Assembly: GCA_963921825.1 (NCBI GenBank)
Contig: OY997592.1
Span: 58,920,336 to 58,984,335 of the forward strand
Length of the DNA: 64,000 nucleotides
Source: Erodium maritimum
Taxonomy: Eukaryota > Streptophyta > Magnoliopsida > Geraniales > Geraniaceae
Reading direction: 5' to 3'
The notes below the pieces were generated by a model. That model did no database searches and was not told the origin of the DNA. It worked only from the letters and a program-made list of their open reading frames with translations. Each line of letters starts with the position of its first letter. Positions within the stretch are counted from its first letter, which is position 1. The position numbers and the translations under genes are program-made. Positions 25,844 through 37,984 of the stretch are shown here, piece after piece.

Positions 25844-25903
25844 GGATGGGGGGAGTTGGTTGAAAACGAAAACGAAGAGGAAGAAGAAGAGACCTTTTAC
25901 CAA

Positions 25904-26580
25904 GCAGAATGGATTTTCAGTGTGGGTTGCATGGGTTCTAGATTGGTTTCTTATATAGGCTAGGAAAAGCAGTTACATGATTACTAAAATTTATTTTGAC
26001 ATGACAAGTTGGGTTAAAGAAGTTATTACAAGTGATAATTACACCCATCTTCCAAAAGACTCTTCGGTTCATGTATAGGAATGGCCCTATAACTGTAATT
26101 ACTTTGACAAGACACAATTGTTCACAATCCAATTACAACCGCTTGCCACATAGATTCATTAATTTGAAATGATTATTCTAGAAATATATATTCTAGAATT
26201 CACATACATACTTGTCATATACCTTCTAGACTTCCAAATCATTCTAGAAACGTATGTTCTAGACGGGCAGTTCAGATTGGAAATATGTTCCTAGAATGGA
26301 ACAGAATTAGACTCCGACTGTAAATCTGTCCTCATATGTTCAGTTTCCAAATAAACCTAACGTACAAAATAGTATAAAACCAATTAACAATACAATGCAT
26401 TCAACATAAGGCTAACATTATACTAATACATGAAAGCAGTTTAGATTTAAAACCAATCTTGGTCACCAAAATAATAAAAATCACATCAAAGTGTACAATT
26501 CAAATTACAATCCACCTCAAATATTCAAATTATAAGTCAAAGAAACAGTAAAGTTTTATCCTCGATGATCATATGAAAAC
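25904..26580. other. Spacer between acidic-protein and ULP1-like genes
   Basis: Upstream region of the acidic-protein gene and 3' flank of the ULP1-like gene. It has TTCTAGAA palindromes (for example 26175-26200 and 26243) and one copy of the dispersed motif (26262-26300). No coding region. Confidence 0.55.
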
Positions 26581-29500
26581 TCATTCATGTTTGTAATCCA
26601 AGAACTTCTCGAATTGTGTTGCTATATCCACACACATCTTCAAGCGGTAAACAGAGACATACTGTGGACACATGTAAATAGGGATCGGAAATGATTGGAG
26701 CTCCAGCTCGCAATACTTCAGCGCATAAACACCCGAGTCTCCTCTGCACAATAAATGCAAATTACTGACTACTAAGTAAGGGTAACAGTTATAGAGCAAT
26801 AAAATGTTATAACATGCAAAGTTGTAGAAGATTCCATACCTAAGCTCCGCTTGTTGCAAATCAGACCGCCTTTCACACGTCCATTTGGTGCCCGAATGCA
26901 GTAATTCCGCGTGAAAATTCTTGGCAGCAATGAGAATTTGTGGGAACATCACCACAAAAGGTTCCATCACTGCAGAAAGGGAATTATCCGGAACTGTTCT
27001 ATAGCAGTCATACATGATGAGCTTGCAGAGAGTTACATCTGCCTCCACCATAACCCAATGCTGTGATACTTCGTCCACCAGCAAAGGAAAAAATATTTTG
27101 TCACAACCTGCCCATTCCTTACCAGCAAAGATCGGAAGATCGCCCCTAACGTATTCCATTAAGCGATCTGCTACTTGGGGGTTCTCACTTTGAGTCCATG
27201 CCATGTGCCCTTCCTTAACGGCATCTGCAAATTCTGCGTCCAACACCACAGCATTCTGTGCATAGTGCTTCTTGCAACGCCCCTGCCGCTTTCTAATTTC
27301 AAACAGGCAATCATTCATGTGCTGCATACATGAAAGTAATTTTATTAAATTTAAATTAAATTGAAAACAATGCAAATAATTAAGGTTCCACCTTACCCTT
27401 GCATTCAGTTTTTCGTTTGACCCGCTGAGAGTTGTGTAGTAAGACAAGTTGACCTCTTCGTAAGGTGTTTTTGGGATTTCCTCTAAGGGTATCTTCTTCC
27501 TCTTCAGTTTTGCGATCACTTCCTTATACACCTGGGTTGTGAATTGATCAGGCATAAGGAGAGGGTTCAACTTCTCTAAGTTCCCTTTAAGTCTCCTCTT
27601 CTTCTCCTTCGTTGCTTCGCTGTCCCCCTCGTGTATAACAGGAGCCGAGACTTTCGTCGAGCTTGATTCTTCTCTCTTCCGCTTGCTTGTGCCAGGATTC
27701 TTTGTGGCAGCCCCCTCCTCTTTGTGGCCCTTGTGGCAGACTTCTTTGTGTTAGACTTCACCTTTTTTGCAAGACGCTTACTTCTAGTAACTCTAGCTGG
27801 AATTTCCTTGGCCTTTTCAACAGCAGCCGCCTCATGGACCTCTTGGTTCACCTCAACTACTTCCTTCTCCACGGACCGTTCCTTTTCGTTCACATCTTCC
27901 CCTTCATTGCCTTCCTCTTCTTCATTACCTTCTTCATTCGCTTCTTCATTAACTTCTTCATTCACATTTCCTTGTTTGTTCACTTCCACTACAGCGGGCA
28001 CACCTTCTTGTCCAGCTGCCACTCCTTTTTCTTCTTCTTCTTCTTGTTTGTTCACTTCCTCTTCAACGGCTGATCCAGTTTTTAAAACATCAACTTCCTC
28101 TCCATCCTCTCCACCATTGGGAACTCCCACTTCTTCTTGGTTCTCATCCATTTCCTCCTCGGGCACTTCTTCTCCTTGGTTCACTTCAACTCCAGTGGCC
28201 ACACCTTCTTGGTTCAACTCCTTCTCACCAACATCCCCCGTCACATTATCGAACATGTCCATCTCATCTTCTTGGTTCTTCTGTTTGTCCTGCCCAGGAA
28301 ATGATGCTTCAGAACCTGCTCCGAAGTGGTTTGATGGACTGTCTTCATGTTTTCGGGCTGACAGAGCTCCCATGATCGCCTCAAATTGTGTCTTCTGCAC
28401 TTCCAACACACTTTTCACATCAGCCTGCACTGACAGGACCTGGCTCTTTAGCAGCTCAATTTGCTCCATGACAGCCTTGTAAAGTCCATCATCGGACTGT
28501 GGGTGTGACGTAGGAACCTGAACCTCCTCTGGTGCTGCTGGTGGAGTTGGCGGTGCCACATGGACGGTCTGATCTTCTGGAAATGAAACAACAAAGTCTT
28601 CCTCCATCTTTTCCACCATGTTGTCCAACAACGGATTTGGATCTTCTTCTTCTTTTTTCACGAATTCTTCCATCCAAGGCTGCTTCTTTTCTTCCTCAGT
28701 GGGGACCAACAGACTTACGATTTCCTGAGCACAAAAACGAATAAAATTTAATACGTGGAATTTATATGAAAACGCATATATTATATGAAAATTAAATTTC
28801 TAACCTCCGGTGAGCTTTTTAAGAGTGCTTCCCTAACAGCACTGTAGGACGGATTTCTACTCCACGTTGTCTTCCATTTTAGAATTCTAGGCAAGTCTAC
28901 GCCGAAGTCTTCACGAATTGTTGCGAACTTCGTTGCTAATGATGGTATGCATTCAAATGCAAGTACCTACGGCAAAAGATACAAATCATAAGAGACATCA
29001 TGTACACTACGATATTAAAAAAATATTTGTGTGAAGGATTAGTTACTTACCGTGAGAGGAAGGAAGAAGCCGGCATATGTCATACTACTCTCATTTCTTG
29101 GGTTCTTCTGAGCCACCAACATTTTATTTCTCAACTTCTTTACTTTTATCTGTTTTAGTAGATAACTGAAGGACAGAGTACCCCAAGGGTATGCGTAAAA
29201 CATCTTCAAGTTATCCACTAAAGCCAAATACTTGCGATCCAGCTTATGGAAGTGTCTGTCCAATGGCATCAATACTCCCCCGATGATCAACAGCAAGCAA
29301 ACCCTAATAATATCCCAATTAGGCTTCGTAGAAGGCCTAACCTCCATTTGTTCGCCAACCAACTGGGTCAATTTCTTCTCTAAGGTCAACATACTAGCAT
29401 CTAGTGTCGGGAAGTGTTTCGAGGACACAACTTTGGACTTCATTTGTTTTTTAAAAAGTTTATCATCGGGAAAAGCTCCACACTTCAGCCCCGATATTAA

Positions 29501-30341
29501 ACAGAATTCCTTTAAAGAAAATCTGATCGGTCTTCCTTGGACCAAGAACCAGATTTCGGACGACCGGTCCAAGTCAATTTGTCGAACTAACAGAGACCAA
29601 GAAATTTGACAAGAATTGTCACCACTCGGTTGGATGTCCATCAAATGACCAAATGGAGCTTTTTTAAGGGTACGAAGGTGGATTTCATCATTACTTAACC
29701 TCTCAAGTTCTCCTTTGATGAACTTAAAAGTTCCCCCTACATGACTCTTCACTGATATCTTGCAATCGAAATGTTCACTCTCGGCCAAAATAGGTTTAAA
29801 CTCCGACAGCTCAATTTGGACTAATCGTGCATTATCTAGGCTTGCACTTGAACTTTCACCCTCATCATAACTTGGAATTTCTCCGTCGAAGGAAGTTGAC
29901 CTAGAACTTTCATTTTCTTCACCATTTGAGTTTTGCCTACTCTCTAGGGATGATAAACTTGCCTGGTAGGGTGCAAACAAGTAATTACAATAACAGAAAA
30001 CAATTCATTTCAAATTGAACTGCAAAACTATAAACACACTTCATTTCAAATTGAACTTTAATTCCCAGATTGCCTACCATAACCGCCATATATTTAATGA
30101 CCTAACAATCCATTCTAGAATATCAACTCCCAGATTGCGAGCCAGAACACCCCCTGATTTTACGACCTACATATCCCCTAAACCGTATCTAAGCATAACG
30201 AATAAACCCCCCTAAATTTCTACATTCAAACAGGAATTCAACGTAGCTACACGACAATTACACACAATTTCACCCAAATTTCAGCCTATCTAAGCACAAC
30301 CAGGGAATGGAAACCGAGAACAGTTAGGGCTTACTTACCAT
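26581..30341 (-). pseudogene. ULP1-like cysteine protease gene of the MULE, catalytic Cys replaced
   Basis: SUMO-protease-like gene, the hallmark cargo of Kaonashi MULEs. Proposed exons in transcript order: 30341-30339 (ATG at the exon end), 29962-29051, 28966-28805, 28724-27397, 27321-26840, 26743-26581. The N-terminal part has a DUF1985-type region (SSEIWFLVQGRPIRFSLKEF, GLKCGAFPDD). A Glu-rich repetitive linker with a KRLAKK/TKRR basic patch follows. The C-terminal domain has the protease His (SQHWVMVEADV) and Asp (LIMYDCY), but the position of the catalytic Cys, usually DCG, reads GDSGVYALKY, so Ser. One frameshift near 27705 (AAGAGGAGGGGGCTG) separates linker and protease frames; a single base restores it. 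Likely inactive as a protease. Confidence 0.85.
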
Positions 30342-30903
30342 CTCAGCTCCGACAATACTTGTAGCTCGTGGAGAATGGTCGGAAACTGGAACTCGATCCT
30401 TCGAGCTTGCTGGAGAAGAACGGAGACGATTTCTTGCTGAAGATCAGTTGGGTCGAAAGTTTCTGGGTTTTGGGGGGGTTTTGGAGTCGAACAAGAAGAA
30501 GAAGAAAATAGAATTGAAGGAGGGAAAAACGACACAGCTTAATATAAGTTGTTTCAATTTGAAATTCAAGCTGACTAGGATAATTTGAAGAGCTGACAAT
30601 GATAGTTTGAAGATAACAAGACAATGTTGTTGAAGTGCTAAAAGGACACAAATGTAATCTCATGCATTTTACTCATAAAAAGAAAATCAAAATAAAAGAA
30701 ATAAGTTCAGCTAAATTACGGATTCTGTCACTGTAAGACTTTGCTAGAAAAATACCATTTGGGCAATATGGCCGCTTTTCCATTGCACATGAACATCGTT
30801 GAGTTAATTTGGTTAATGTCTCGGTCTGTGTTCGTCAAAAGATAAGACCCCAAACCGAACCTCCGATAGCTTCGCGCCTAATTGCTCCTCCGCCGTCGCT
30901 CAC
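30342..30903. other. MULE right arm and YBEY 5' region
   Basis: 30342-30773 is the ULP1-like gene leader (an overlapping minus-strand frame at 30335-30535 probably is 5'UTR) and the terminal repeat. 30783-30903 is what remains between the MULE and the YBEY ATG. Confidence 0.5.
30774..30782 (+). repeat. Target-site duplication, right copy (GCTTTTCCA)
   Basis: Directly follows the terminal GGCC of the MULE; identical to 18728-18736. Confidence 0.92.
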
Positions 30904-33900
30904 ATGGCGAGTGCAATTATACGCGCCACCCGTCCCCCTCTCCTCACCCCCTCCGCCACCGTCTCGTCTCTCCCCCTTCGTTCACTTTTAGCCTTTTTTC
31001 CTTCTCCCTCTGCTCATTTCCATGATTCTGCTGCTTCTTCTCCCTTTAAACCCTTGCTGTTTGGTCGGGGATTTCACGCTTTGCATCGACTAAACGAGAG
31101 GCCTTGGGGGGCGGCCGGAAGAGTCTACGCGGCCGGGAGAGGGTTCGGGAATTCTCCGAGGCAGCCGTCGCAGAAGAAGAAGCCCAAGGTTCCGGAGCTC
31201 GATGTTGCTATCTGCATCGAGGAAAGCTTGCCGGATGACCCTGAAATCTCGGTACTATCTCACTCTCTCTACTGCTATATCATTCGGATTTTAGGATTCG
31301 TTAATGTAATTTTTATTGTTGTTACATAGCTAAAAATAAAGGAATGGGTGAGGATAGAAATGTGATATATTGACTTGCAAATTTTTTCGATGTTGTTTTG
31401 TTGAGGGAATTGTTGGCCAGAAACAATGAGATATGGGCAAGTGTCAAAATGTAATATTGGCAGCTCTGCTGAATTTAAGTTTTCAAATTTGTATATCATA
31501 TCAAAACATGCATTTGTTGATGGGAGACTGATTAATATAGGTTTCAAATGATTGTTGTAGCATTGAGGATAGGTGGCTAATTGCCAATTGTTTTAGAAAT
31601 TGATTGGTCATTCCAAACCAGTGAGGAAATTAAGTCATGGAACTATGTTGAAGTGAAAATCATGCTTGGAGTTGCTTTCGTAATCTGCAAGCTTAGTTTT
31701 ATTATTTTCCTACAATTAGAAGAGAGATAGGAAACTCTTTCAGTGTTTCTCTGCTACTTTTATTGCAGAACCTATATTCTTAATACAACTATAATATAAG
31801 CAATATTTTTCATGTGGTAGAGTATTGCTGAACTGCTGCAACTCAGTGCTCCAATGGCAATGAAGTTGGCTTTTGACTGTTTGAAAGATTCAACATATAA
31901 AACAAGAGATACTGCCATTGATGATCTGGGTGGGTATGAAAGTATTGAGTTGTCTGTACTGTTTTGCAATGATGAATTCATACGCCAACTGAATAAAGAA
32001 TGGAGGGGCGAGGACCATGCTACTGATGTTCTTTCCATGTCTGAACATATCCCAGGACTCAAGCTTCCAGTCGTAAGAATTCAATCTTTCAACTGAATAA
32101 TTGTCTTGTAAGGTGAACAAAGTTCCACTGGGTTCTTCTTTCTAAAATTTTTCTATCTTCTGTATTTATGGGCAGCTTATGTTGGGTGACATCGTAATCT
32201 CTGTAGAGACAGCTGCAAGACAAGCAGAGGAAAGAGGGCACACAATTCTTGACGAGATACGCATCCTCTTGGTTAGTTGTGTAATCTTTCGCTAATGAAC
32301 TACTTTTATATAGCATAAGTCATACCCCATGTTTTGTTACATATAGAGTGATCTTCTACAAGACACCTATTACAAAAGCTTAAGGTACTAGATGAGCACA
32401 TTGTAGCAGAATACACACTTGTTAAATTTAAGTTCTTAGAGTATACTTGGTTTGGTTCAGATAGCTTATTTAGGGAATTTGAAACCTGCATTGCTTTGTG
32501 TGTGCAGGTTCATGGACTGTTACATCTTATGGGATTTGATCATGAAATTAGTGAAGAGGCTGAATCAGAAATGGAGAAGGAAGAGGAACGTCTTCTAGAG
32601 AGTCTTGGGTGGAAAGGGAAAGGGCTCATTCAAAGTGCTTATGATCCTGAAACTGATATAAGTCATGTGGGCAGCCAAGATGGTAAGTTCACCTCTTTCC
32701 AACCAATTGAATGGAGGCCGACTCTTTGTTGGGGGGATAATTGCAAAAAGGGCCGTGTGGTTGATACTTTTTGCAAGTGGGCACCATGTACTAAAAAGTG
32801 TTGCAAGCTGTGTCTGTTTGGTTTAAAATGATGGTACTGTTAGTCACGGTGTTAAAAAAACAAAGGAAAAATACAATTTTACCTCCATAAAAATAATAGA
32901 ATTCAATACTTCTGAATTTAAAAATATATATTTTGTACTTTTCATTTTTTTTCATTCAAGTGAAAATTAATATTTTTTAATTCAAGGGAAAAATTGGTGT
33001 TTTCAAAAAAATGGGAAGTGACGTGTGCACGTGACCATATTTACCCTTTTCCCGCTAAACTTAACTGACTGCAAAAACAATGAATCGTTAGGTACCAGCT
33101 TGCAAAAGATGTCAACCACACGGCCTTTTTTTGCAATTACCCCTTTTTGTTGTAGAGATCTTCCTATAGGATGCATCGTGCATGCTTAGCTTTCATTTTG
33201 ATGAGACAAAAGAAGCTGTATATAAGTTTGCTGTGAGACAATCTTATGGTTAATTTGTTAAAAGACAGGAAGAAAGAAGGCAGTCTCCGGTTTTATAGAC
33301 CAAAGTTCAAGTACATCTTCTGTGATATGGATGGTGAGGTTCCACATATAGTGTGCTCATGTTTTTTACTTGTTATATTTTGTTCTGTTATCACCTGATC
33401 ACGTTACTCTCGTTAATGTGCAAGGTACACTCTTAAACAACAAAAGTCAAATTTCTAAAGTAACCGCAGCAGCTTTGAAAGAGGCCTCATCAAGGGGACT
33501 AAATGTGGTGATAGCTACTGGAAAAGTATGCCTATTACGTTGTTAACATTATCTAACATCTCGGTCAGCTGGAATATTGTTTTTCCAAAATGTCGCTTTC
33601 AACTCTCCCCCACACTTTCTTTCTGTAAACCTAGCTTGTAAATGTTGCTTATTTTAGCAAGAATCTCTTTCTCAGATATTAATTTGAGCCTTGGAACAGG
33701 CCCGGCCAGGGGTCATAGAGATTATGAAGATGGCAAATTTAGCGGGTAAAGATGGCATTGTTTCAGAATATTCTCCTGGGGTTTTCTTGCAGGTTTATCT
33801 TTCCCCCTCTATCCTGTCAATACTTTTGCTGGCTGCTTGTAATGACGTTGTTACATAAATTGAATGTCAGTTTTAGCTGAATGTCAACTGTGATAGTACC

Positions 33901-35875
33901 CATGCAAAAGAAACAGATGGAATTATATTATACAATTAATATAAATAGCATCTAACTGGACTTACCCATAAAGTAACATTTTAAACTCTAATACATGTAA
34001 TGCACATGCAATTCACACCATGCGCACGAAATTGACCTGTTTTTTTATATTGTTTTCAGTAATCAGATTAAAATCGTTTAATAATCAAGTGGAAATAATT
34101 AAGTTTGATTGGATTAAGTTAGTATAGTAATACAATTTGATTCGGTTAGTATATTTTGATAATCGATAATGTCATTTCGATAACAGAAGTCGACACAAAT
34201 ACTAGTAGTTTGCTCACCACTAATAACAGCAAACTTTCATTGTGAATTTAAATTAGCCCTTATGTGCACCTGTGACTAATTCACTAAATATATTAGATAC
34301 TCATTTTGAAACAATTTGCAATTTACAAAACTCATCAGGTTGAATTTTTCTAAATTTGGTTTATTGTTTACAGTATTTCCAGTTTATTCTTATCACGTGT
34401 TTCTTAATTCCAGGGGTTGCTTGTTTATGGTAAAGAGGGTCAGGAAATTTTTAGACAAAATTTAGATGCTAATGTTTGCAGAGAGGTAATATTTCTTCAC
34501 CATTATGAACAAGGGGAGTTTCATTAAATGTTGTAATTTTTTTCCTGTGGGTTTGTATGTGTCTTGTCATCCCTGTGCACGGAATCGTAAGTTATCTTAC
34601 TCAAGCACACAGTTGCAATGTACTGGTTCATATGTAACTTGTGTCAAACCATGTTGATGGTGTTATTATATGGTGATGGATGCTGCTTCTTGGCCAGATC
34701 TAACTTGACAAGGGATACAAGCTTTTATTATTGTTTGCTGAAATTAATGATTCTCATTGTGAAATAGTGTTGAGTAAAGATTCCTTTTTAACGGCAGGCA
34801 TGTATCTACTCTTTGGAGCATAAAGTTCCTCTTGTAGCATTCTGTGAGGGTCGCTGCTTATCACTATTTGACCACCCTCTTGTTGACGCACTTCATACTA
34901 TATATAACGAGGCGAAGGTGTTTGTTACTCTCAGTTCTTTCTTTCTCATGATATCTCTGTTAGGTATTTCCTGATTGACTTATGTTAGTTCTAGCACATG
35001 TTAGTTAATTTAGTATCGAAATTTTACAGGCAGAGATCATGCCTTCAGTTGATCATCTTTTGGATGCTGCTGAGATACAGGTATGCTCCTAAGAGGTGGT
35101 AGGTAATAAAATTTTAATTGTTCTGTATTCAAACCTTAGGAAAAGAACGATATTTTTTTGTTTATAATCTATATTCGTTGCCTAACCTGAAAATAGTAAT
35201 AAAGATATGCAGAGATGAAGTGTCATTACTTTCATGTGTCCAATTGTGGTATCAAATTTATAACATGTGTCCAATTGTGGACTCTTTGATTTGCAGAAGC
35301 TAATATTTTTGGACACTGCTGAGGGGATTACTAATACTATAAGGCCATATTGGGAAGAAGCAACAAAAGATGATGCTAACGTTGTCCAAGCCATTCCTCA
35401 TATGCTTGAAATTGTCCCTCCGGGTACCAATAAAGGAAGTGGAGTGAAAATACTTCTCGATCATTTGGGTGTTAGCAAGGAGGAGGTATGTGGGTGAACA
35501 AAATCTCCTTATCAATGTGGAATTATTATCGAGGCCCAACAAAGATGGCTTTAAAACTTTTTTGATTACATGTTTCATGATCTTGAATTTGATGTTTGCC
35601 AGCAATCACCCACGTGCTGATGTTGCTCTTTTCCATGATTAGGTTTTTATAGTTACAGATTACAAGATAAGCATCAATGTTCTTTAATCATGTTCTTGTA
35701 TCTACAGATAATGGCCATTGGTGATGGGGAAAACGACATAGAGATGCTTGAATTGGCTTCCCTAGGTATTGCCATGAGTAATGGTGCTGAGAAGACGAAA
35801 GCCATAGCCAATGTGGTCGGTATTAGCAACGATGAAGATGGTGTTGCAGATGCCATTTACAGATATGCATTCTAG
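30904..35875 (+). CDS. YBEY: Chloroplast endoribonuclease YbeY fused to a HAD-family hydrolase
   Basis: Plant YbeY processes chloroplast rRNA. Twelve exons in consistent phase: 30904-31251, 31821-32072, 32176-32271, 32508-32682, 33265-33333, 33425-33525, 33700-33792, 34414-34485, 34798-34917, 35030-35080, 35297-35485, 35708-35875, about 577 residues (the Arabidopsis protein is of similar size). Residues 1-80 are Ser/Arg-rich, a plastid transit peptide. The YbeY domain (about 100-280) ends with the metal-binding box HGLLHLMGFDH (residues 234-244). A Cof-type HAD domain follows: FCDMDGTLLNN (motif I, split by an intron), VVIATGK and IGDGENDIEMLE (motif IV). Both modules look complete. Exon 5 uses the acceptor TTAAAAG at 33264, needed to keep phase. 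Intron 4 holds a 412-bp MITE. The MULE sits 130 bp upstream of the ATG. Confidence 0.93.
32732..33143. mobile_element. MULE-type MITE in YBEY intron 4
   Basis: 412 bp with long inverted ends: GGGGGATAATTGCAAAAAGG on the left and, reverse-complemented, GGGGTAATTGCAAAAAAAGG on the right, both continuing into CCGTGTGGTTGA. Flanking 9-mers TCTTTGTTG (32723-32731) and TTTTTGTTG (33144-33152) differ at one base. Noncoding. Confidence 0.82.
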
Positions 35876-36229
35876 TCTGTTTAAGTTTATGGGTGGATCT
35901 GAATTTTGGATACCATTTTTGAACATCAGCCAAGATCTATTATTAAACAAGAGAACTCATTTTTTTTTTCTCTTACAAGGAAAGATTCACTTGTAATTGT
36001 ACAACACTTGCACATTTTTTCAAACACTTCAATAAAGAGCAAAGCATTACATTCACAGTTGGAGTTTGGTCTTCAAGAACTTGGCATTTTACAGTATAGC
36101 ATTGTACAAAAAATAGTTTGCAAGAACAGGTTCCCTGAAACAGCATAAACTGCATAAATCAAGTTTCAAGATTTTGATGATCTGGCAGATATTGTTGGGC
36201 TTATGGTAGCGCCTCAAAGTTCCGGCGAA

Positions 36230-37944
36230 TCAAGCGCTTTTCTCTTGCATGTCGTTCTGAGAGTTCCTCCTCGCACACTCTAAGATAGTTTTTTCAGCAG
36301 TGATGAAGTATGCAGCAATTGAAGCTGTACCCCAACAAAGTACGGACTTGTATAAATACATAATTTGGTTGATCCAAAATTGAAAATGATATGAGCAAAG
36401 CGGGGAAGTTTACAGAATCCCTTACAAACTAGCTTGTAAGCTTTAATGGAAAGTTTATTTCACTCTCCAATCTCAAACCTCTTAATTTTTTTACACGAAC
36501 ATTCTATTCGTCAATAGCAAATCACCTTCCCCTTTTAAAAAAGTTTGTCAAATGATACTTACATTCATATGCATGCATGAACGTAATGAACATCCATGTT
36601 TATAGAAATTACAATTTACATCTTCAAATCTACACATTAAATTCATTTCAAAATGAACATCTACAGGACTTCAATCATTGCAACTAACTTGTTTGATAAA
36701 AGGTTCTACACTTACCTTGGTTGAAATAATTGAGATTGAACGGTAACTTAAGAAAGAATTGAAAGCAATTCATATGGATGTACAAGCTGTATGTATAAAA
36801 AAATTGATTATACCTGCAGATATGATGAGTACCTGAGCGGTGTAGTTGAGGTTTGCCTTTGCCCAAGGAATCACACGAACTGCAGCCAACTGTGAAAAAC
36901 ATGAGAAAATAAAAATAAATTAGTAATTTTGCATGTATCGATAGCTCCTACCAGGTCTCAAATGGGTATACTTGTTCCTGCAAGCGTATCGAACTAGACC
37001 AGGCCCATAAAATGGTAATATCTATAACAATCATGATCTCAAGACCACAAGATTTATGTTTACAAAGAGATACACAAGAGAAAACTCAAAGCAAAATCAC
37101 CCACTCTTCCTTTGACAAGTCTACTTTTTTCCTTATTTTGAGCATTCATGATTTTTTTTTATATCAGCCAATGATCTTAGGCTTGGAAAAGGCTCCCTAA
37201 AAGCAAGGATATCTATGTATTCACCATAAACATATGGAAATGATGGATATCCAGGTACGTACCGTAGGAACAGCACTAGCAACACATGCAATGGAGGCTG
37301 CCTTGAATCCAGCCCGGACACCCTCTGCCAACCATCCGAAAAACATTCATACCAGCATGGCATTTAAGGACTAATAAGCACTGATAATAATCAAATCAAG
37401 GAACAAAAATTGTTATTACAAAGGGGGGAGAGAAGAGAAGCAGCTCCCCCTCTCGGGTTTTGACATCAAGCAACGAATTGAAAATCAAGTTCAACTCAAC
37501 CTGACACTGAATAAGAATGAACAAGTACAGAGAACAAACTCTGCTTCTTTTTCTTTTTAATCACATTTACCGTCGGGTATACGATCAGAAACTGCACACT
37601 ACTGAAACCCAAGAATTAAAATTGATCAAACATGCTGCATGTTAGAATATGTTGTATAGGCCCAGCCCATGTGGCTCGTTAGGGTTAACATCGGGTTTAG
37701 GAAACCCTAGTGGTACAACACCACTATATATACACATGTACATTGTAGGTTTATTTATCGAATTCAATACAATTCCACAATTGTTATCATGGTATCAGAG
37801 CTGATAACAATTGTGGAATTGTATTGAATTCGATAAATAAACCTACAATGTACATGTGTATATATAGTGGTGTTGTACCACTAGGGTTTCCTAAACCCGA
37901 TGTTAACCCGCCACATGGACTGGGCCTATACAACATATTCTAAC

Positions 37945-37984
<40 letters not shown>

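Noticed and set aside
27663-28482. Plus-strand Ser/Phe-rich frames opposite the ULP1-like gene
   Set aside because: Antisense of the Glu-rich linker (GAA/GAG read as TTC/CTC).
30335-30535. Minus-strand frame as the first coding exon of the ULP1-like gene
   Set aside because: Its phase does not fit the next exon; the ATG at 30341 directly before the donor does.
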